From Gemmatimonadota bacterium (GTDB taxonomy: Bacteria; Gemmatimonadota; Gemmatimonadetes; Gemmatimonadales; Gemmatimonadaceae), in contig JAPLKT010000039.1 of the NCBI GenBank assembly GCA_026387895.1, positions 1 through 44,577 on the forward strand: a DNA stretch of 44,577 nucleotides, written 5' to 3'. Under the pieces are notes generated by a model, which ran no database searches, was not told the DNA's origin, and saw only the letters and a program-made list of their open reading frames with translations. Made by a program: the position numbers and the translations under genes. Below, piece by piece: positions 8,189 to 17,270 of this stretch; the first letter of the stretch is position 1, and every line of letters starts with the position of its first letter.

Positions 8189-8300
8189 ATAGCCTAGGAA
8201 GATAGCCCCGCCGAAAGGCTTCTCCAAGGCAGGGGGCCGGCGGGACATTTTGCCCTCTACATATCGACGAAAAGCCTGTCGTGTCGCTACGTTACCCCAC

Positions 8301-10766
8301 GTGACGAGCCCCGAACTCCTGCCGAAAGCACTGCCCCTGCTCGCCCTGCGCAGCACGGTGGTCTTTCCGCGCGGCACTATCGCCGTACAGATGGGAGCCG
8401 CCGATAACGTCGCGCTGCTGCGCGATCATCCGGATCAGGAGTTCCAGGTGGTTGTGGCCGTGGCTGCTGCCGATGACCCGAGCGCGGAGAAAGTCACGGG
8501 CCGCATCGGCGTCCTCGCGCGCGTGCGCAACCGCACCGAAGCGGGGCGCGACACGGTGCAGGTCACCCTCGACGGCATCGCACGCGTGCGACTCGGCGTC
8601 GCGGTACAACGCGAGCCGTTTCCGGTGATTGAAGTCACTGCGGTCGATGAGCTCCTCCCAGTCGGCGATGCCGCGCGCCTACTCATGGAGCGGGTACTCG
8701 CCGCCGCCGACACGCTGCTCGAGCTCAACGAATCATTTCCCGCCGAGCTCCCGGGACTGCTCGGCCGCCTAGCGCGCGACCCCTCGGCCTTCGCCGATCT
8801 CGCGGCCTCGCGCGCGGGCTTCAAAATTGCGGATCGCGACGAAGCCATCCAACGGCTCGACGTCACGGCGCGGCTCGAGCACGTCGCGAATCGTCTCGAA
8901 AAGGAAGTCGCGCGCGCACAAGTGCTCGACGACGTCAAGCGCCAGACCGACGTCAAAGTCGAACAGCACCATCGCGAGTTCTATCTGCGCCAGCAACTCC
9001 AAGCGATTCGCACCGAACTCGGCGAGCGCGACCCACACGAGTCCGACGCGCAAGATTTGCTGCGGCAGATTGAGGCGGCCGCGCTGCCGGAGCAAGTCGC
9101 GTCCGAGGCGCGCCGCGAGACCGAGCGACTGCGCGCGCTCTCGCCGGCGTCGAGCGAATATCAGGTGCTGCACAACTACATCGAGTGGGTGCTCGCGTTG
9201 CCGTGGAGCAAGCGCTCCGGCGACGACGACATCGCGCTCAATAAGGTGGAGAAGGCGCTCGACGATCGGCACTACGGACTCGAAGAGGCCAAAGAGCGAA
9301 TCCTCGAGTACCTCTCGGTGCGGAAGCTGCTTGCGCACAAAGCCGCCAACTCGCACGGACCGATTCTCTGCTTCGTGGGCCCGCCAGGCACGGGAAAGAC
9401 CTCGCTCGGCGAAGCGATCGCAGCGTCCATTGGGCGCGCGTTCTATCGCATCTCCGTGGGCGGCGTGCGCGACGAAGCCGAGATTCGCGGACATCGGCGA
9501 ACGTACGTCGGGTCACTCCCGGGGCTGATCGTGCAGGCGCTACGGCGCGTGAATGTGAGCGACCCAGTGCTGATGATCGACGAGATTGACAAGATGACCG
9601 CCGGCGGCCCAAGCGGCGATCCGCTCGCGGCGATGCTTGAGGTACTCGACCCGCAGCAGAACGGGAGTTTCGTCGATCACTACCTGAACCTGCCAGTCGA
9701 CCTCTCGTCGGTGCTGTTCATCTGCACGGCCAACAACCTGCTCGACATCCCCGCCCCGCTCCGCGATCGCATGGAAGTCATCCGGATCGCGGGATACACC
9801 GTGGACGAGAAAGTCGAGATCGCCTGGCGCTACCTCCTGCCGCGTCTCTTCGAAGAGCACGGCATCACCACGTACGACCTCCAGTTCACCGACGAATCGC
9901 TCGGATTGATCGCCAGTCGCTACTCGCGCGAGAGCGGCCTGCGCGGATTCGAGCGGAGCTTAGCGTCGGTTATGCGCCGGCGCGCGCGCCGCAAAGCGCA
10001 GGATGAGCAAGGCGCGTGGATCGTGGACACCGCGCGCCTCGAAGAGGTGCTGGGCGCGCCGCGGTATGCCGCTGAAGAAGCGGAGATTGAGCCGGAGATC
10101 GGCACCGTGACCGGCCTCGCATGGACAGCGGGCGGTGGCGAGCTCATGACGATTGAAGCATTGCGCATGCCCGGAAGCGGACGGCTCACGGTGACCGGCC
10201 AGCTCGGCGATGTCATGCGTGAGTCGGTAGATGCCGCCTGTTCCTACGTGCGCTCACGCGCCCGCGCGCTGCGGATTGACGACGCCAGTATGGTGTCCAC
10301 GGATTTGCATATTCATTTTCCTGCGGGCTCGGTACAGAAGGACGGCCCGAGCGCGGGCGCCGCGGTCACACTCGCCATCGCGAGCGTGATGAGTGGCCGA
10401 CCGGTGCGTCGCGACGTCGCCGTCACGGGCGAAGTCACGCTGCGCGGTAAGGTGCTGGAGATCGGCGGCGTAAAGGAGAAGGTGCTCGCCGCGTATCGCA
10501 GTGGGCTTCGCGAAGTGATGCTGCCGGCGAGCAACGAGAAAGATCTGCGCGAGATCCCCGCCGCGGTGCGCGAGCACATGCACTTTACCTTCGTGCGAAC
10601 GATGGACGAGGTACTCGATCAGCTCTTGCTCGAAGCACCGATGGTCGCGTTGGCCGACGAAGCGCCAGCCGAGCCGGCGAAGGCCCGTGCCGCCGTGCTC
10701 AGCGATCGGCCAGCGCAACCTCGTCGGCGCGGGCCCGATCGGCCAGCCCCGGAAGGATCCCGCTAA
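8301..10766 (+). CDS. lon: ATP-dependent Lon protease
   Basis: Lon is a cytoplasmic AAA+ serine protease for misfolded and regulatory proteins. The N-terminal substrate domain (LPLLALRSTVVFPRG), Walker A GPPGTGKT (360-367) and Walker B LMIDEID (424-430) are intact. The catalytic dyad is S684 (KDGPSAGA) and K727 (GGVKEK), 43 residues apart as in E. coli Lon. I chose GTG at 8301; a TTG at 8250 in frame would add 17 unconserved residues. Neither has a clear ribosome site. The C-terminus carries a Pro/Arg/Ala-rich tail of about 30 residues beyond the usual end. The last 68 bp overlap the convergent lipoprotein gene. Confidence 0.95.
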   Translation: MTSPELLPKALPLLALRSTVVFPRGTIAVQMGAADNVALLRDHPDQEFQVVVAVAAADDPSAEKVTGRIGVLARVRNRTEAGRDTVQVTLDGIARVRLGVAVQREPFPVIEVTAVDELLPVGDAARLLMERVLAAADTLLELNESFPAELPGLLGRLARDPSAFADLAASRAGFKIADRDEAIQRLDVTARLEHVANRLEKEVARAQVLDDVKRQTDVKVEQHHREFYLRQQLQAIRTELGERDPHESDAQDLLRQIEAAALPEQVASEARRETERLRALSPASSEYQVLHNYIEWVLALPWSKRSGDDDIALNKVEKALDDRHYGLEEAKERILEYLSVRKLLAHKAANSHGPILCFVGPPGTGKTSLGEAIAASIGRAFYRISVGGVRDEAEIRGHRRTYVGSLPGLIVQALRRVNVSDPVLMIDEIDKMTAGGPSGDPLAAMLEVLDPQQNGSFVDHYLNLPVDLSSVLFICTANNLLDIPAPLRDRMEVIRIAGYTVDEKVEIAWRYLLPRLFEEHGITTYDLQFTDESLGLIASRYSRESGLRGFERSLASVMRRRARRKAQDEQGAWIVDTARLEEVLGAPRYAAEEAEIEPEIGTVTGLAWTAGGGELMTIEALRMPGSGRLTVTGQLGDVMRESVDAACSYVRSRARALRIDDASMVSTDLHIHFPAGSVQKDGPSAGAAVTLAIASVMSGRPVRRDVAVTGEVTLRGKVLEIGGVKEKVLAAYRSGLREVMLPASNEKDLREIPAAVREHMHFTFVRTMDEVLDQLLLEAPMVALADEAPAEPAKARAAVLSDRPAQPRRRGPDRPAPEGSR

Positions 10767-11544
10767 ACCAGTGTGCGCGGCCGTTGGGCGAGGCGACGGT
10801 CAGCGTGTAGTGCGTAGCGCCGCGCGTGCATTCTGCGGCATACGAGAGGCGCACGCGATACGCGCCCGGCGGGGCATCGAGCCCGGCACCGTCCCACACA
10901 TTCTTGGCGTCATGCCCGGCTGTCCCGCAAGCAACCTGCACGGTACGGTGTTCGGTATTCCAGGTGAGATCACCGCCAGTGCGGTCGACGGCGCGCACGC
11001 CTAACTCAGCCGGGGAGTCCCACTCCAGTGTCACGCGGCCGCCATCAGCCACGGCAAGTGCGGACAGCTGCGCAACCGCGGGCGCACCGTAGGCGGCGGC
11101 ATCGGCCCCGGCCACGCGAAGTTCAAAGCTGCTCGTCGGGAGATGCTCGGCGAAGGTGAGCCGGATGGTCGCGACGGTGGTCGGCCGACTGAGCGTCACG
11201 TCCCAGTAGGACCCGGAACCCGGCACGGTCACCGCAATGCGAGTGAACGGGGTCGCCGAGGTCGCGGTCACGTCGGTCGTCCCACCTTCGAGCGCCGTGG
11301 GCCCGAGCATCGCATGCAACGCTGGGGCCGTTGGATCGGCGGTGGGCATGCCACTGCGGATTGTCGCGTTCGACACGGAGTCCGTGAGATGCACGCTACT
11401 GATATAGCGCGCGACTCCCTGCGCATCAGCGGGAGCCGGATACCGTACGCACGCCGTTTGGACGAGCACCAGCAACCCGAGGGTCATCGCGGGACGCCAG
11501 AGGCGCGCGAGCTGTCCGATCCACCTGCGAAAATTGGGCATCAC
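10699..11544 (-). CDS. Putative lipoprotein of unknown function
   Basis: This protein has about 280 residues. The start GTG/ATG (11544/11541) overlaps the stop of the upstream metalloprotease-like gene, so translation is probably coupled. The N-terminus has a basic stretch, a hydrophobic segment and a lipobox (LVQTAC, cysteine near residue 32). The rest is beta-rich with short repeated strand patterns, such as the TFAEHLPTSSFELRVAG segment, which resembles a discoidin/galactose-binding-like fold, but this is only an impression. It ends inside the 3' end of lon on the opposite strand. No function is assigned. Confidence 0.75.
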   Translation of the reverse strand: MMPNFRRWIGQLARLWRPAMTLGLLVLVQTACVRYPAPADAQGVARYISSVHLTDSVSNATIRSGMPTADPTAPALHAMLGPTALEGGTTDVTATSATPFTRIAVTVPGSGSYWDVTLSRPTTVATIRLTFAEHLPTSSFELRVAGADAAAYGAPAVAQLSALAVADGGRVTLEWDSPAELGVRAVDRTGGDLTWNTEHRTVQVACGTAGHDAKNVWDGAGLDAPPGAYRVRLSYAAECTRGATHYTLTVASPNGRAHWFSGILPGLADRARADEVALADR

Positions 11545-12836
11545 GGTTTCTCCAGCGTGACTTTGGCCAAGTCGATCAGGTTCGTCGAGGTGCCTGCGGG
11601 AACATCGGTGTACAGAACGGCAGCCTTGCCGAGCACCATCGCCGCGGTGAGCTCAATCGTGCGCCCCTTGGCCGTGAACCGACGGGTGTTCCCCGTGCCT
11701 CCAGCGCCCACAGCCACTCCAAATCGACGTTCAATCGTGCGCTCCGCGGCATCGCGGAACTGGGCCGCATCGACTGGCGTGTCCCACAGCGACAACCAGC
11801 TGATCGCCGCGCCACCGCCGGTGTTGACGACCATGTAGCGGTCGCCTCCCCATCCATCGGAGCCCTGCCCTGCGACGCCGAGGTCTTTCAAATGCTGATA
11901 CAGAAACAGGCGGGTCTCGAACTCTCCTAACTCATTCTCAAGGACGACCGAGCCGGTGTTCGGTTTCGGAAGTCGGAAGCGTATGGGCGCGTCGACGAGA
12001 TCGAAAAACTTCTCCGGGTGGAGAATCTGCTCCGTGGACTGTGGCAGTGGCGCGTATGGCGCCTGGCCCGGACGTCGCTCCTTGAACGCCTTCACGAACC
12101 CAGCACCTGAGAGATACGGAAAGAGCAACGTCTCTTGGATGAGCAAGGGCGCAGAAGCGAAAATCGGCATCGAGCCTTGCGAGTCGCGAATCACGCGGCG
12201 CACACGATCCCAGCTGCCGGGCATGTTCAAGGCCGACTGGCCGCCGACCATCGACGCGAGTTGTTCGTAGGTGGCCTGCCCTTCCATCACGGCTTGCATC
12301 GCGGCCTGGCGATCGTTCTCGCCGTGCAGTTTCTCCAGCGAGTCGAGATTCACATACTGGTCCTGCAGCGCATGCACGAGCTCATGCGCGATCGCAATTT
12401 GGATCAGCTCGCCACCATCCTTCTTGTCGACGCCTTGCACCACGTAGAGCACCTTCGTGGCGGGGTCGTAGTATCCGACCACCTGCTCGGCGAGCAGCTT
12501 GAGCATGAACTTCCGAAGGTCCAGCGAGTCCGGCAGGAGCCCGAGGAGTTTGTATGCGCGTTCGGTGCCCGCGAGTTCGAGCGCGGGGCTCGATTCGGCG
12601 AACTTCCTTTCGAGGTAGCCGCGCACCTCGTCCTTCGAGCGCGTTTCGACCTTCGGCATGCGCTTGAAGGGGAATCCCGCCGATTTCTCAATGGCGGGAA
12701 TCGCGATATTCACCTCGCGTTCGTAAGGCCCCTTGTAGGCACCGCTGGCCTCCTTCGTGCAGCCACTGATGACGATCGGAAGAGTTGCGACAATCGAGAG
12801 CGTAAGCGTAACAGAACGACGTGCGAGGCGAGACAT
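11541..12836 (-). CDS. Lipoprotein with HExxH metalloprotease-like motif
   Basis: This is a 431-residue protein with a lipoprotein signal (VISGC, Cys26). A helix with HELVHALQD (H151, E152, H155) is followed about 30 residues later by an EGQATYEQ segment (E185) that could supply the third zinc ligand, a gluzincin-like layout. Other conserved-looking parts are EQVVGYYDPATKVLYVV just upstream and a C-terminal domain with WGGDRYMVV. The substrate is unknown; location is probably periplasmic, anchored to a membrane. It starts 1 bp after the prepilin peptidase stop and overlaps the next lipoprotein gene, so all are in one operon. Confidence 0.82.
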   Translation of the reverse strand: MSRLARRSVTLTLSIVATLPIVISGCTKEASGAYKGPYEREVNIAIPAIEKSAGFPFKRMPKVETRSKDEVRGYLERKFAESSPALELAGTERAYKLLGLLPDSLDLRKFMLKLLAEQVVGYYDPATKVLYVVQGVDKKDGGELIQIAIAHELVHALQDQYVNLDSLEKLHGENDRQAAMQAVMEGQATYEQLASMVGGQSALNMPGSWDRVRRVIRDSQGSMPIFASAPLLIQETLLFPYLSGAGFVKAFKERRPGQAPYAPLPQSTEQILHPEKFFDLVDAPIRFRLPKPNTGSVVLENELGEFETRLFLYQHLKDLGVAGQGSDGWGGDRYMVVNTGGGAAISWLSLWDTPVDAAQFRDAAERTIERRFGVAVGAGGTGNTRRFTAKGRTIELTAAMVLGKAAVLYTDVPAGTSTNLIDLAKVTLEKP

Positions 12837-12837
12837 A

Positions 12838-13668
12838 TCAGCCCATCATGCGTGAGAGATACCAGTCGATCAGCTCGCGACCCCAGATGAGGGTCACGAA
12901 CGCTGCGGGAGCGAGAAAAACACCAAAGGGCACGAGCGGCGGCTCGAACGCCACACCGCGGGCACGTGCGCGCACCATCCCGACTGGGTAGACCACCAGC
13001 AGGAAAACCGTTGCCGCGATCGCCGCGCCAACGAAAATCGTGAGCAGTGCGCGCGCCGACCCGACGGCAGCGCCTACCATCGCCATGAGCGTGGCATCAC
13101 CAAAGCCCATGGCCTCTTTCTTGAGAATCACTTCGCCAATCCACCCGACGATCGTGATGGCGCCCGCGCCAACGCAGGCGCCAAAAATCGCGTCGACCGG
13201 GGCAGCGAACGGCGAAGCCTCGCCAAGCATCACCCCCGCTACCGCACCCACCAAGGCCAGCAGCAGCCCGCTGATGGTGAAGCCGTCAGGGATCAAATAG
13301 TGGTGCAGATCGGTGAGCGCGACGCCGAGCAGGATCGTCGCGAAGAGTGCGACCCGAACCGCCACGAGCGTCGGCCCCAGCCAAAGCGCGATGCCGGCGA
13401 ACAGCAACCCAACCGTCAACTCAACCGCCGGGTAGATCGGCGAAATGGGCTCGCGGCAGTTCCGGCACTTCCCGCCAAGACGGAGCCACGAGAGCACCGG
13501 GATGTTGTCGGACCAGTCAATCCCGTGTTCACACTTCGGACACCGCGAGGCCGGACGAACCACAGAGAGGTCCGCTGGCCAGCGCGAAATGCAGACATTC
13601 AAGAACGATCCGATGCACGTGCCGATGATGAACACGAAGAGCGTGTGAAACGTGAGGAGGAGGCTCAT
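12838..13668 (-). CDS. pilD: Prepilin peptidase / N-methyltransferase (PilD type)
   Basis: This inner-membrane aspartyl protease cleaves type IV prepilin or type II pseudopilin leaders and methylates the new N-terminus. The 276-residue protein has the cytoplasmic zinc-binding cysteines CPKC (43, 46) and CRNC (68, 71). It also has the catalytic aspartates D120 (ALTDLHHYLIPD) and D191 (GFGDATL), with about eight membrane segments. The start ATG overlaps the upstream methyltransferase stop by 4 bp. No pilin or pilus assembly genes occur in the window, so its substrates lie elsewhere. Both the methylase half and the peptidase half appear complete. Confidence 0.95.
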   Translation of the reverse strand: MSLLLTFHTLFVFIIGTCIGSFLNVCISRWPADLSVVRPASRCPKCEHGIDWSDNIPVLSWLRLGGKCRNCREPISPIYPAVELTVGLLFAGIALWLGPTLVAVRVALFATILLGVALTDLHHYLIPDGFTISGLLLALVGAVAGVMLGEASPFAAPVDAIFGACVGAGAITIVGWIGEVILKKEAMGFGDATLMAMVGAAVGSARALLTIFVGAAIAATVFLLVVYPVGMVRARARGVAFEPPLVPFGVFLAPAAFVTLIWGRELIDWYLSRMMG

Positions 13669-14429
13669 GGGCGTAGCGCGTAAAGGGCGATCCCAGCCGC
13701 AACGGCGACGTTCAGCGACTCGACGCCGGACGACATCGGGAGTGCGACGCTGCGCGAGGCGAGCCCCCGCACGACATCGGTAATCCCAGCTCCTTCGTTG
13801 CCGACAACAATGGCGAGTCGTTGGGGAGCGGGAATGGCGTCGATCGGCTGGCCATCGCCGGCGGTGGTCCAGAGTTCGACGTTGGAGTCCGAGAGGAGCG
13901 ACGAAAGCTCCTCGAGTTCTGCGTGCAGCACCGGGCGGCGAAAATGTGCACCAACCGCGCTGCGTATGGCCTTAGCGCTCCAGAGATCGGCGGTCCCGGG
14001 CAACGCGACAACCGCGAAGACCCCAAGCGCCGCGCCGGTGCGTACCAGCGTGCCCGCGTTCCCGGGATCCTGGACCCCATCGAGGACAAGCAGGCGAACA
14101 GTACCGTCCGGGAGGTCGAGCCCGGCCAAGGTCGCGCTGGGGGCCTTGGCTATCGCGAGCACCCCCTGGGGGTGCTCCGTGTCAGCGGCCGACTCAAACT
14201 CCTTCTCCGAGACCTCAAGCGTCTCAATGCCCTGTGCCTCGAGCGCCGCGAATAGGGCGGCCCCTCGCGGGGTATCACGAATCACCGAGCTCACAAGCGC
14301 TCCCGTCACGGCCCACGTGGACGCGACCAGCTCCTCGACGGTGCGCACACCTTCGGCCACGAACAGTCCCTTCCGTTCGCGTGCCTTGCGACGCTTCAGG
14401 TCCCTTGCTAGGGTCAACAATTGCGACAT
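13665..14429 (-). CDS. TrmH/SpoU-family RNA 2'-O-methyltransferase
   Basis: This is a 254-residue SPOUT enzyme that probably uses SAM to methylate a ribose 2'-O in rRNA or tRNA. The N-terminal substrate-binding part contains RRKARERKGLFVAEGVRTVEE. The knotted catalytic domain has the three SpoU motifs: LVLDGVQDPGNAGTLVRTG, IVVGNEGAGI, and LPMSSGVESLNVAVAAGI. The exact target is not readable; 23S rRNA is the usual target of this two-domain form. Its start is only 23 bp from the divergent M48-type protease gene, so the two promoters must overlap. Confidence 0.92.
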   Translation of the reverse strand: MSQLLTLARDLKRRKARERKGLFVAEGVRTVEELVASTWAVTGALVSSVIRDTPRGAALFAALEAQGIETLEVSEKEFESAADTEHPQGVLAIAKAPSATLAGLDLPDGTVRLLVLDGVQDPGNAGTLVRTGAALGVFAVVALPGTADLWSAKAIRSAVGAHFRRPVLHAELEELSSLLSDSNVELWTTAGDGQPIDAIPAPQRLAIVVGNEGAGITDVVRGLASRSVALPMSSGVESLNVAVAAGIALYALRP

Positions 14430-14452
14430 CAGCCTCGCCCGTTGGGAGCGTC

Positions 14453-15334
14453 ATGAAACCCAGACACCCCGTTACACTTCCCCATATGCCGCACCTACTC
14501 ACTACAGGGACGCTCCACCGGGGCGTTGCGTTTCTCGGACTCGCCGTCGCCACCGCCGCCATGGTGGGGTGCGCCACAGTTACCGAGCAGCAAGAGAGCC
14601 AAATGGGGGCCACGTACTCGGCGGACCTCGCGAAGCAGCTCCCGCTGATCAAGGACCCGGAAGTCCAGCGGTATATCAATACGCTGGGCGACTCCCTGGC
14701 CGGACTTACCCTCCGGAGCCAGCTCACTTGGCACTTCGAGATCGTGGACGACATGGACGTGAACGCCTTCGCCGTTCCCGGGGGCTACATCTATGTGAAT
14801 CGCGGCCTGATTGAGCGGGCGCGGACCTTGGACCAGGTCGCGGGCGTCGTCGGCCACGAAATCGGGCACGTGGTGCGGCGCCACAGCGTCAAGCAGATGG
14901 AAAAGCAGCAGAACGCGAACGTCGGCATGGCCCTCGGGTGCGCGCTGACTTCAATCTGCCAGAGCGGTGTCAGCCAGCAGTTGATTGGCCTGGCCGCCAA
15001 TGGCGTATTTGCAAAGTTCAGCCGGAACGACGAGGCCGAGGCGGACGCTGAGGGGGTCAAGCTCATGGTGGCGGCGCACATCGATCCCCGCGGAGTTCCG
15101 GAGATGTTCCGAATTCTACTCGACGAGCGAAAGTCCAAGCCCGCCGGCCTCGATGCGATGTTCCAAAGCCATCCGCTGGAGGAAGACCGCATCACCGCCA
15201 CAAAGGCGTTGATCGCGACGTATCCAGCAGGTGCGCTCACAGGGCTCACCACGGACTCGCCGAACTTTCAGGCGTTCAAGAAGCGGTTGCAGTCACTTCC
15301 CGCCGCACCGCCCAAGAAAAAAGCTACGAAATAA
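14453..15334 (+). CDS. M48-family zinc metalloprotease lipoprotein
   Basis: This is a 293-residue lipoprotein protease of the LoiP/BepA-like M48 group, which handles outer-membrane protein quality control in the periplasm of other bacteria. It has a signal sequence with a lipobox (AAMVGC, Cys40), the zinc motif HEIGH (135-139) and the third-ligand region NDEAEAD (about 192-198). The preceding AFAVPGGYIYVNRGL is typical of the family. The ATG at 14453 follows GGGAG. The tail is lysine-rich (PPKKKATK). A strong bidirectional terminator follows the stop. Confidence 0.93.
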   Translation: MKPRHPVTLPHMPHLLTTGTLHRGVAFLGLAVATAAMVGCATVTEQQESQMGATYSADLAKQLPLIKDPEVQRYINTLGDSLAGLTLRSQLTWHFEIVDDMDVNAFAVPGGYIYVNRGLIERARTLDQVAGVVGHEIGHVVRRHSVKQMEKQQNANVGMALGCALTSICQSGVSQQLIGLAANGVFAKFSRNDEAEADAEGVKLMVAAHIDPRGVPEMFRILLDERKSKPAGLDAMFQSHPLEEDRITATKALIATYPAGALTGLTTDSPNFQAFKKRLQSLPAAPPKKKATK

Positions 15335-15348
15335 ATCAGGCGAAAACA

Positions 15349-15382
15349 CGAGGGGGGCCGACCATCTGGTCGGCCCCCCTCG
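15349..15382. terminator. Strong bidirectional hairpin terminator
   Basis: A perfect 15-bp stem (arms 15349-15363 and 15368-15382) with a 4-nt ATCT loop lies between the convergent M48-type protease and PNP genes, so it can serve both. Confidence 0.85.
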
Positions 15383-15402
15383 TTGATGTGCCTGTCGAAG
15401 TG

Positions 15403-16230
15403 TCAGCCGAGCCGGCGCACGAACTCCGTAACGAGATCGGCAAAGCGGGTGGCCGCGGCGTTCCCGACCGCCACAACGTCGGCGTGGCTCAACGGGACGG
15501 GTGAAATGCCGGCCGCCTGATTCGTAATGAGGCTGACGCCGGCGACTTCCATGCCGATCGCAGCCGCCACGATAGTCTCAGGCACCGTGCTCATTCCCGT
15601 GGCGTCGGCGCCCAACCGTTCGAGCATTCGAACTTCAGCGGGAGTTTCGTAGGTGGGACCAAGAAGCCCGGCATACACCCCAGAGGCGAGCGGCACGCCG
15701 GTCGCAGAGGAGCACTCCTTGAGCAAGGCGATCAGCCGCGGCGAGTAGGGGGCGGACATATCGGGGAACCGGGTATCGCCATTCTCAAGCGCGCCGATCA
15801 ACGGGTTTCGGAACATCAGGTTGATGTGATCTTCGATAATCATCAGATCACCGGCGTTAAAGGTGCGGCGAACACCGCCAGCCGCGTTCGACACAAAGAG
15901 CACCTTTGCGCCGAGCGCGTGCACCACGCGCACCGGGAACGCCGCGACCTTGGCGTCGTGCCCTTCGTACATATGAAACCGACCGGACAACGCGAGAATC
16001 TCGCGCCCGCCGAGTGTGCCACGAATCAACTCTCCCTTGTGCCCTTCCACGCGCGGCGCGTGGAAGCCCGGGATCTCAGCGTACGGAATGCGCACCGCGT
16101 CCTAGATCCGTTCGGCCAGTGCGGAGAGGCCGGAGCCGAGGACGATGGCGGCCACCGGCTCCTTCACCCCAAGACGCAGACGGGTGGAGGTAGCGGCAGC
16201 ACGCGCAGCGGTGAATCCGTGATCGCTCAT
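15403..16230 (-). pseudogene. Purine nucleoside phosphorylase gene interrupted by an in-frame amber codon
   Basis: PNP splits inosine and guanosine with phosphate into base and ribose-1-phosphate. The full frame runs from ATG 16230, which overlaps the add stop by 4 bp, for 275 codons. Codon 43 is TAG (16104-16102), directly after IVLGSGLSALAERI, where the family usually has an acidic residue or Gln. Beyond it the sequence is normal: GRFHMYEGH, VSNAAGG, the GPTYETPAEVRML region and ITNQAAG. A GTG at 16095 could restart translation, but that product would lack the phosphate-binding GSGL loop and should be inactive. A single-base change from GAG or CAG would explain it: true nonsense mutation, read error or readthrough. 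Confidence 0.88.
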
Positions 16231-17270
16231 GCAACGTCCTTCTTAAGGGTGACCAACTCGGCGTCGATGCGCTGTAGGAGCGCGGCTCGCTCGTCGGCCG
16301 GGAGAAACGCACTCTCGAATCCGTTCCGCGCCAGCGTGCAGAGTTCGTCGAATCCGAAGTGTAGCGCACGCGACGCGTGCACGTACTCGTCGGTGAGGGT
16401 GGTGCCGCTCATCAACCGCTTGTCGGTGTTGAGCGTGACCTTCATGCCGCGCTCAAAGTACGCACGCAGCGGATGGTGCTCGTAGTCGGGAATGGCGCGC
16501 GTCTGCACATTGCTCGTGAGGCAGGCTTCGATTGCGACGCCGGCTTGGGCGAGCTCGTCGGTGAGACGCAGGTCTTCGATGAGACGTGTGCCGTGTCCGA
16601 TGCGTTGTGCGCCGCACACATGGACCGCCTCGCGCACGGAGTCAGCGCCGTCACCTTCGCCGGCGTGACAGGTGCAGAACATCCCATGTTCGCGGGCGTG
16701 GTGAAACGCCTTCACATGTCGGGCCGCGGGATGTCCGAACTCGCCACCGGCCAAATCGAAGCCTACGACCCCTTTTCCCTGATACGCCACGGCGAGCCGA
16801 GCGAGATCGAGCGAGATGGCGGGATCGAGATGCCGAAGCGAGCAAATAATGAGACGCCCTTCAATCCCGTGGACTTTCTTGGCGCGCGCGAGGCCGCGGA
16901 GCGGCGCTTCAACAGCCGCCTCCAGCGAGATCCCGCCCACCACATTCAGCACAGGCGCGTAACGCACTTCGATATAGCGCACGCCGTCGTGCCAGGCGTC
17001 CTCGGCGAGCTCGTAGGAAATTCGTTCGAGCGATGCCTCCGTCTGCATGACCGAGAGCGTGGTGTCGAATCGCTCGAGGTAGTCCTCCAGATGCCGCGCA
17101 TCGCGCACATACATGTGGTGCGCGAGCTCTGCCGGTGTCTGGCCCGGCATTGCGACACCATACTCTGCGCCAAGATCGAGGAGCGTTGTAGGACGTACAC
17201 TGCCGTCGAGATGGCAGTGAAGCTCCGCCTTCGGAATTCGACGCAACAGCTCGGCGTTCAAAGCCGTCAC
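16227..17270 (-). CDS. add: Adenosine deaminase
   Basis: Converts adenosine (and deoxyadenosine) to inosine in the cytoplasm, feeding PNP. The 347-residue protein keeps all zinc and catalytic residues: H18 and H20 (HCHLDG), H202 and E205 (CHAGEGDG), H226 (IGHGTRL) and D283 (LNTDKRLMSGT). The motif reads NTDKRL instead of the frequent NTDNRL or TDDP, a small variation in the loop next to the metal ligand. The GTG start at 17270 overlaps the stop of the upstream small gene by 4 bp, and its own stop overlaps the PNP start. Confidence 0.95.
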   Translation of the reverse strand: MTALNAELLRRIPKAELHCHLDGSVRPTTLLDLGAEYGVAMPGQTPAELAHHMYVRDARHLEDYLERFDTTLSVMQTEASLERISYELAEDAWHDGVRYIEVRYAPVLNVVGGISLEAAVEAPLRGLARAKKVHGIEGRLIICSLRHLDPAISLDLARLAVAYQGKGVVGFDLAGGEFGHPAARHVKAFHHAREHGMFCTCHAGEGDGADSVREAVHVCGAQRIGHGTRLIEDLRLTDELAQAGVAIEACLTSNVQTRAIPDYEHHPLRAYFERGMKVTLNTDKRLMSGTTLTDEYVHASRALHFGFDELCTLARNGFESAFLPADERAALLQRIDAELVTLKKDVA

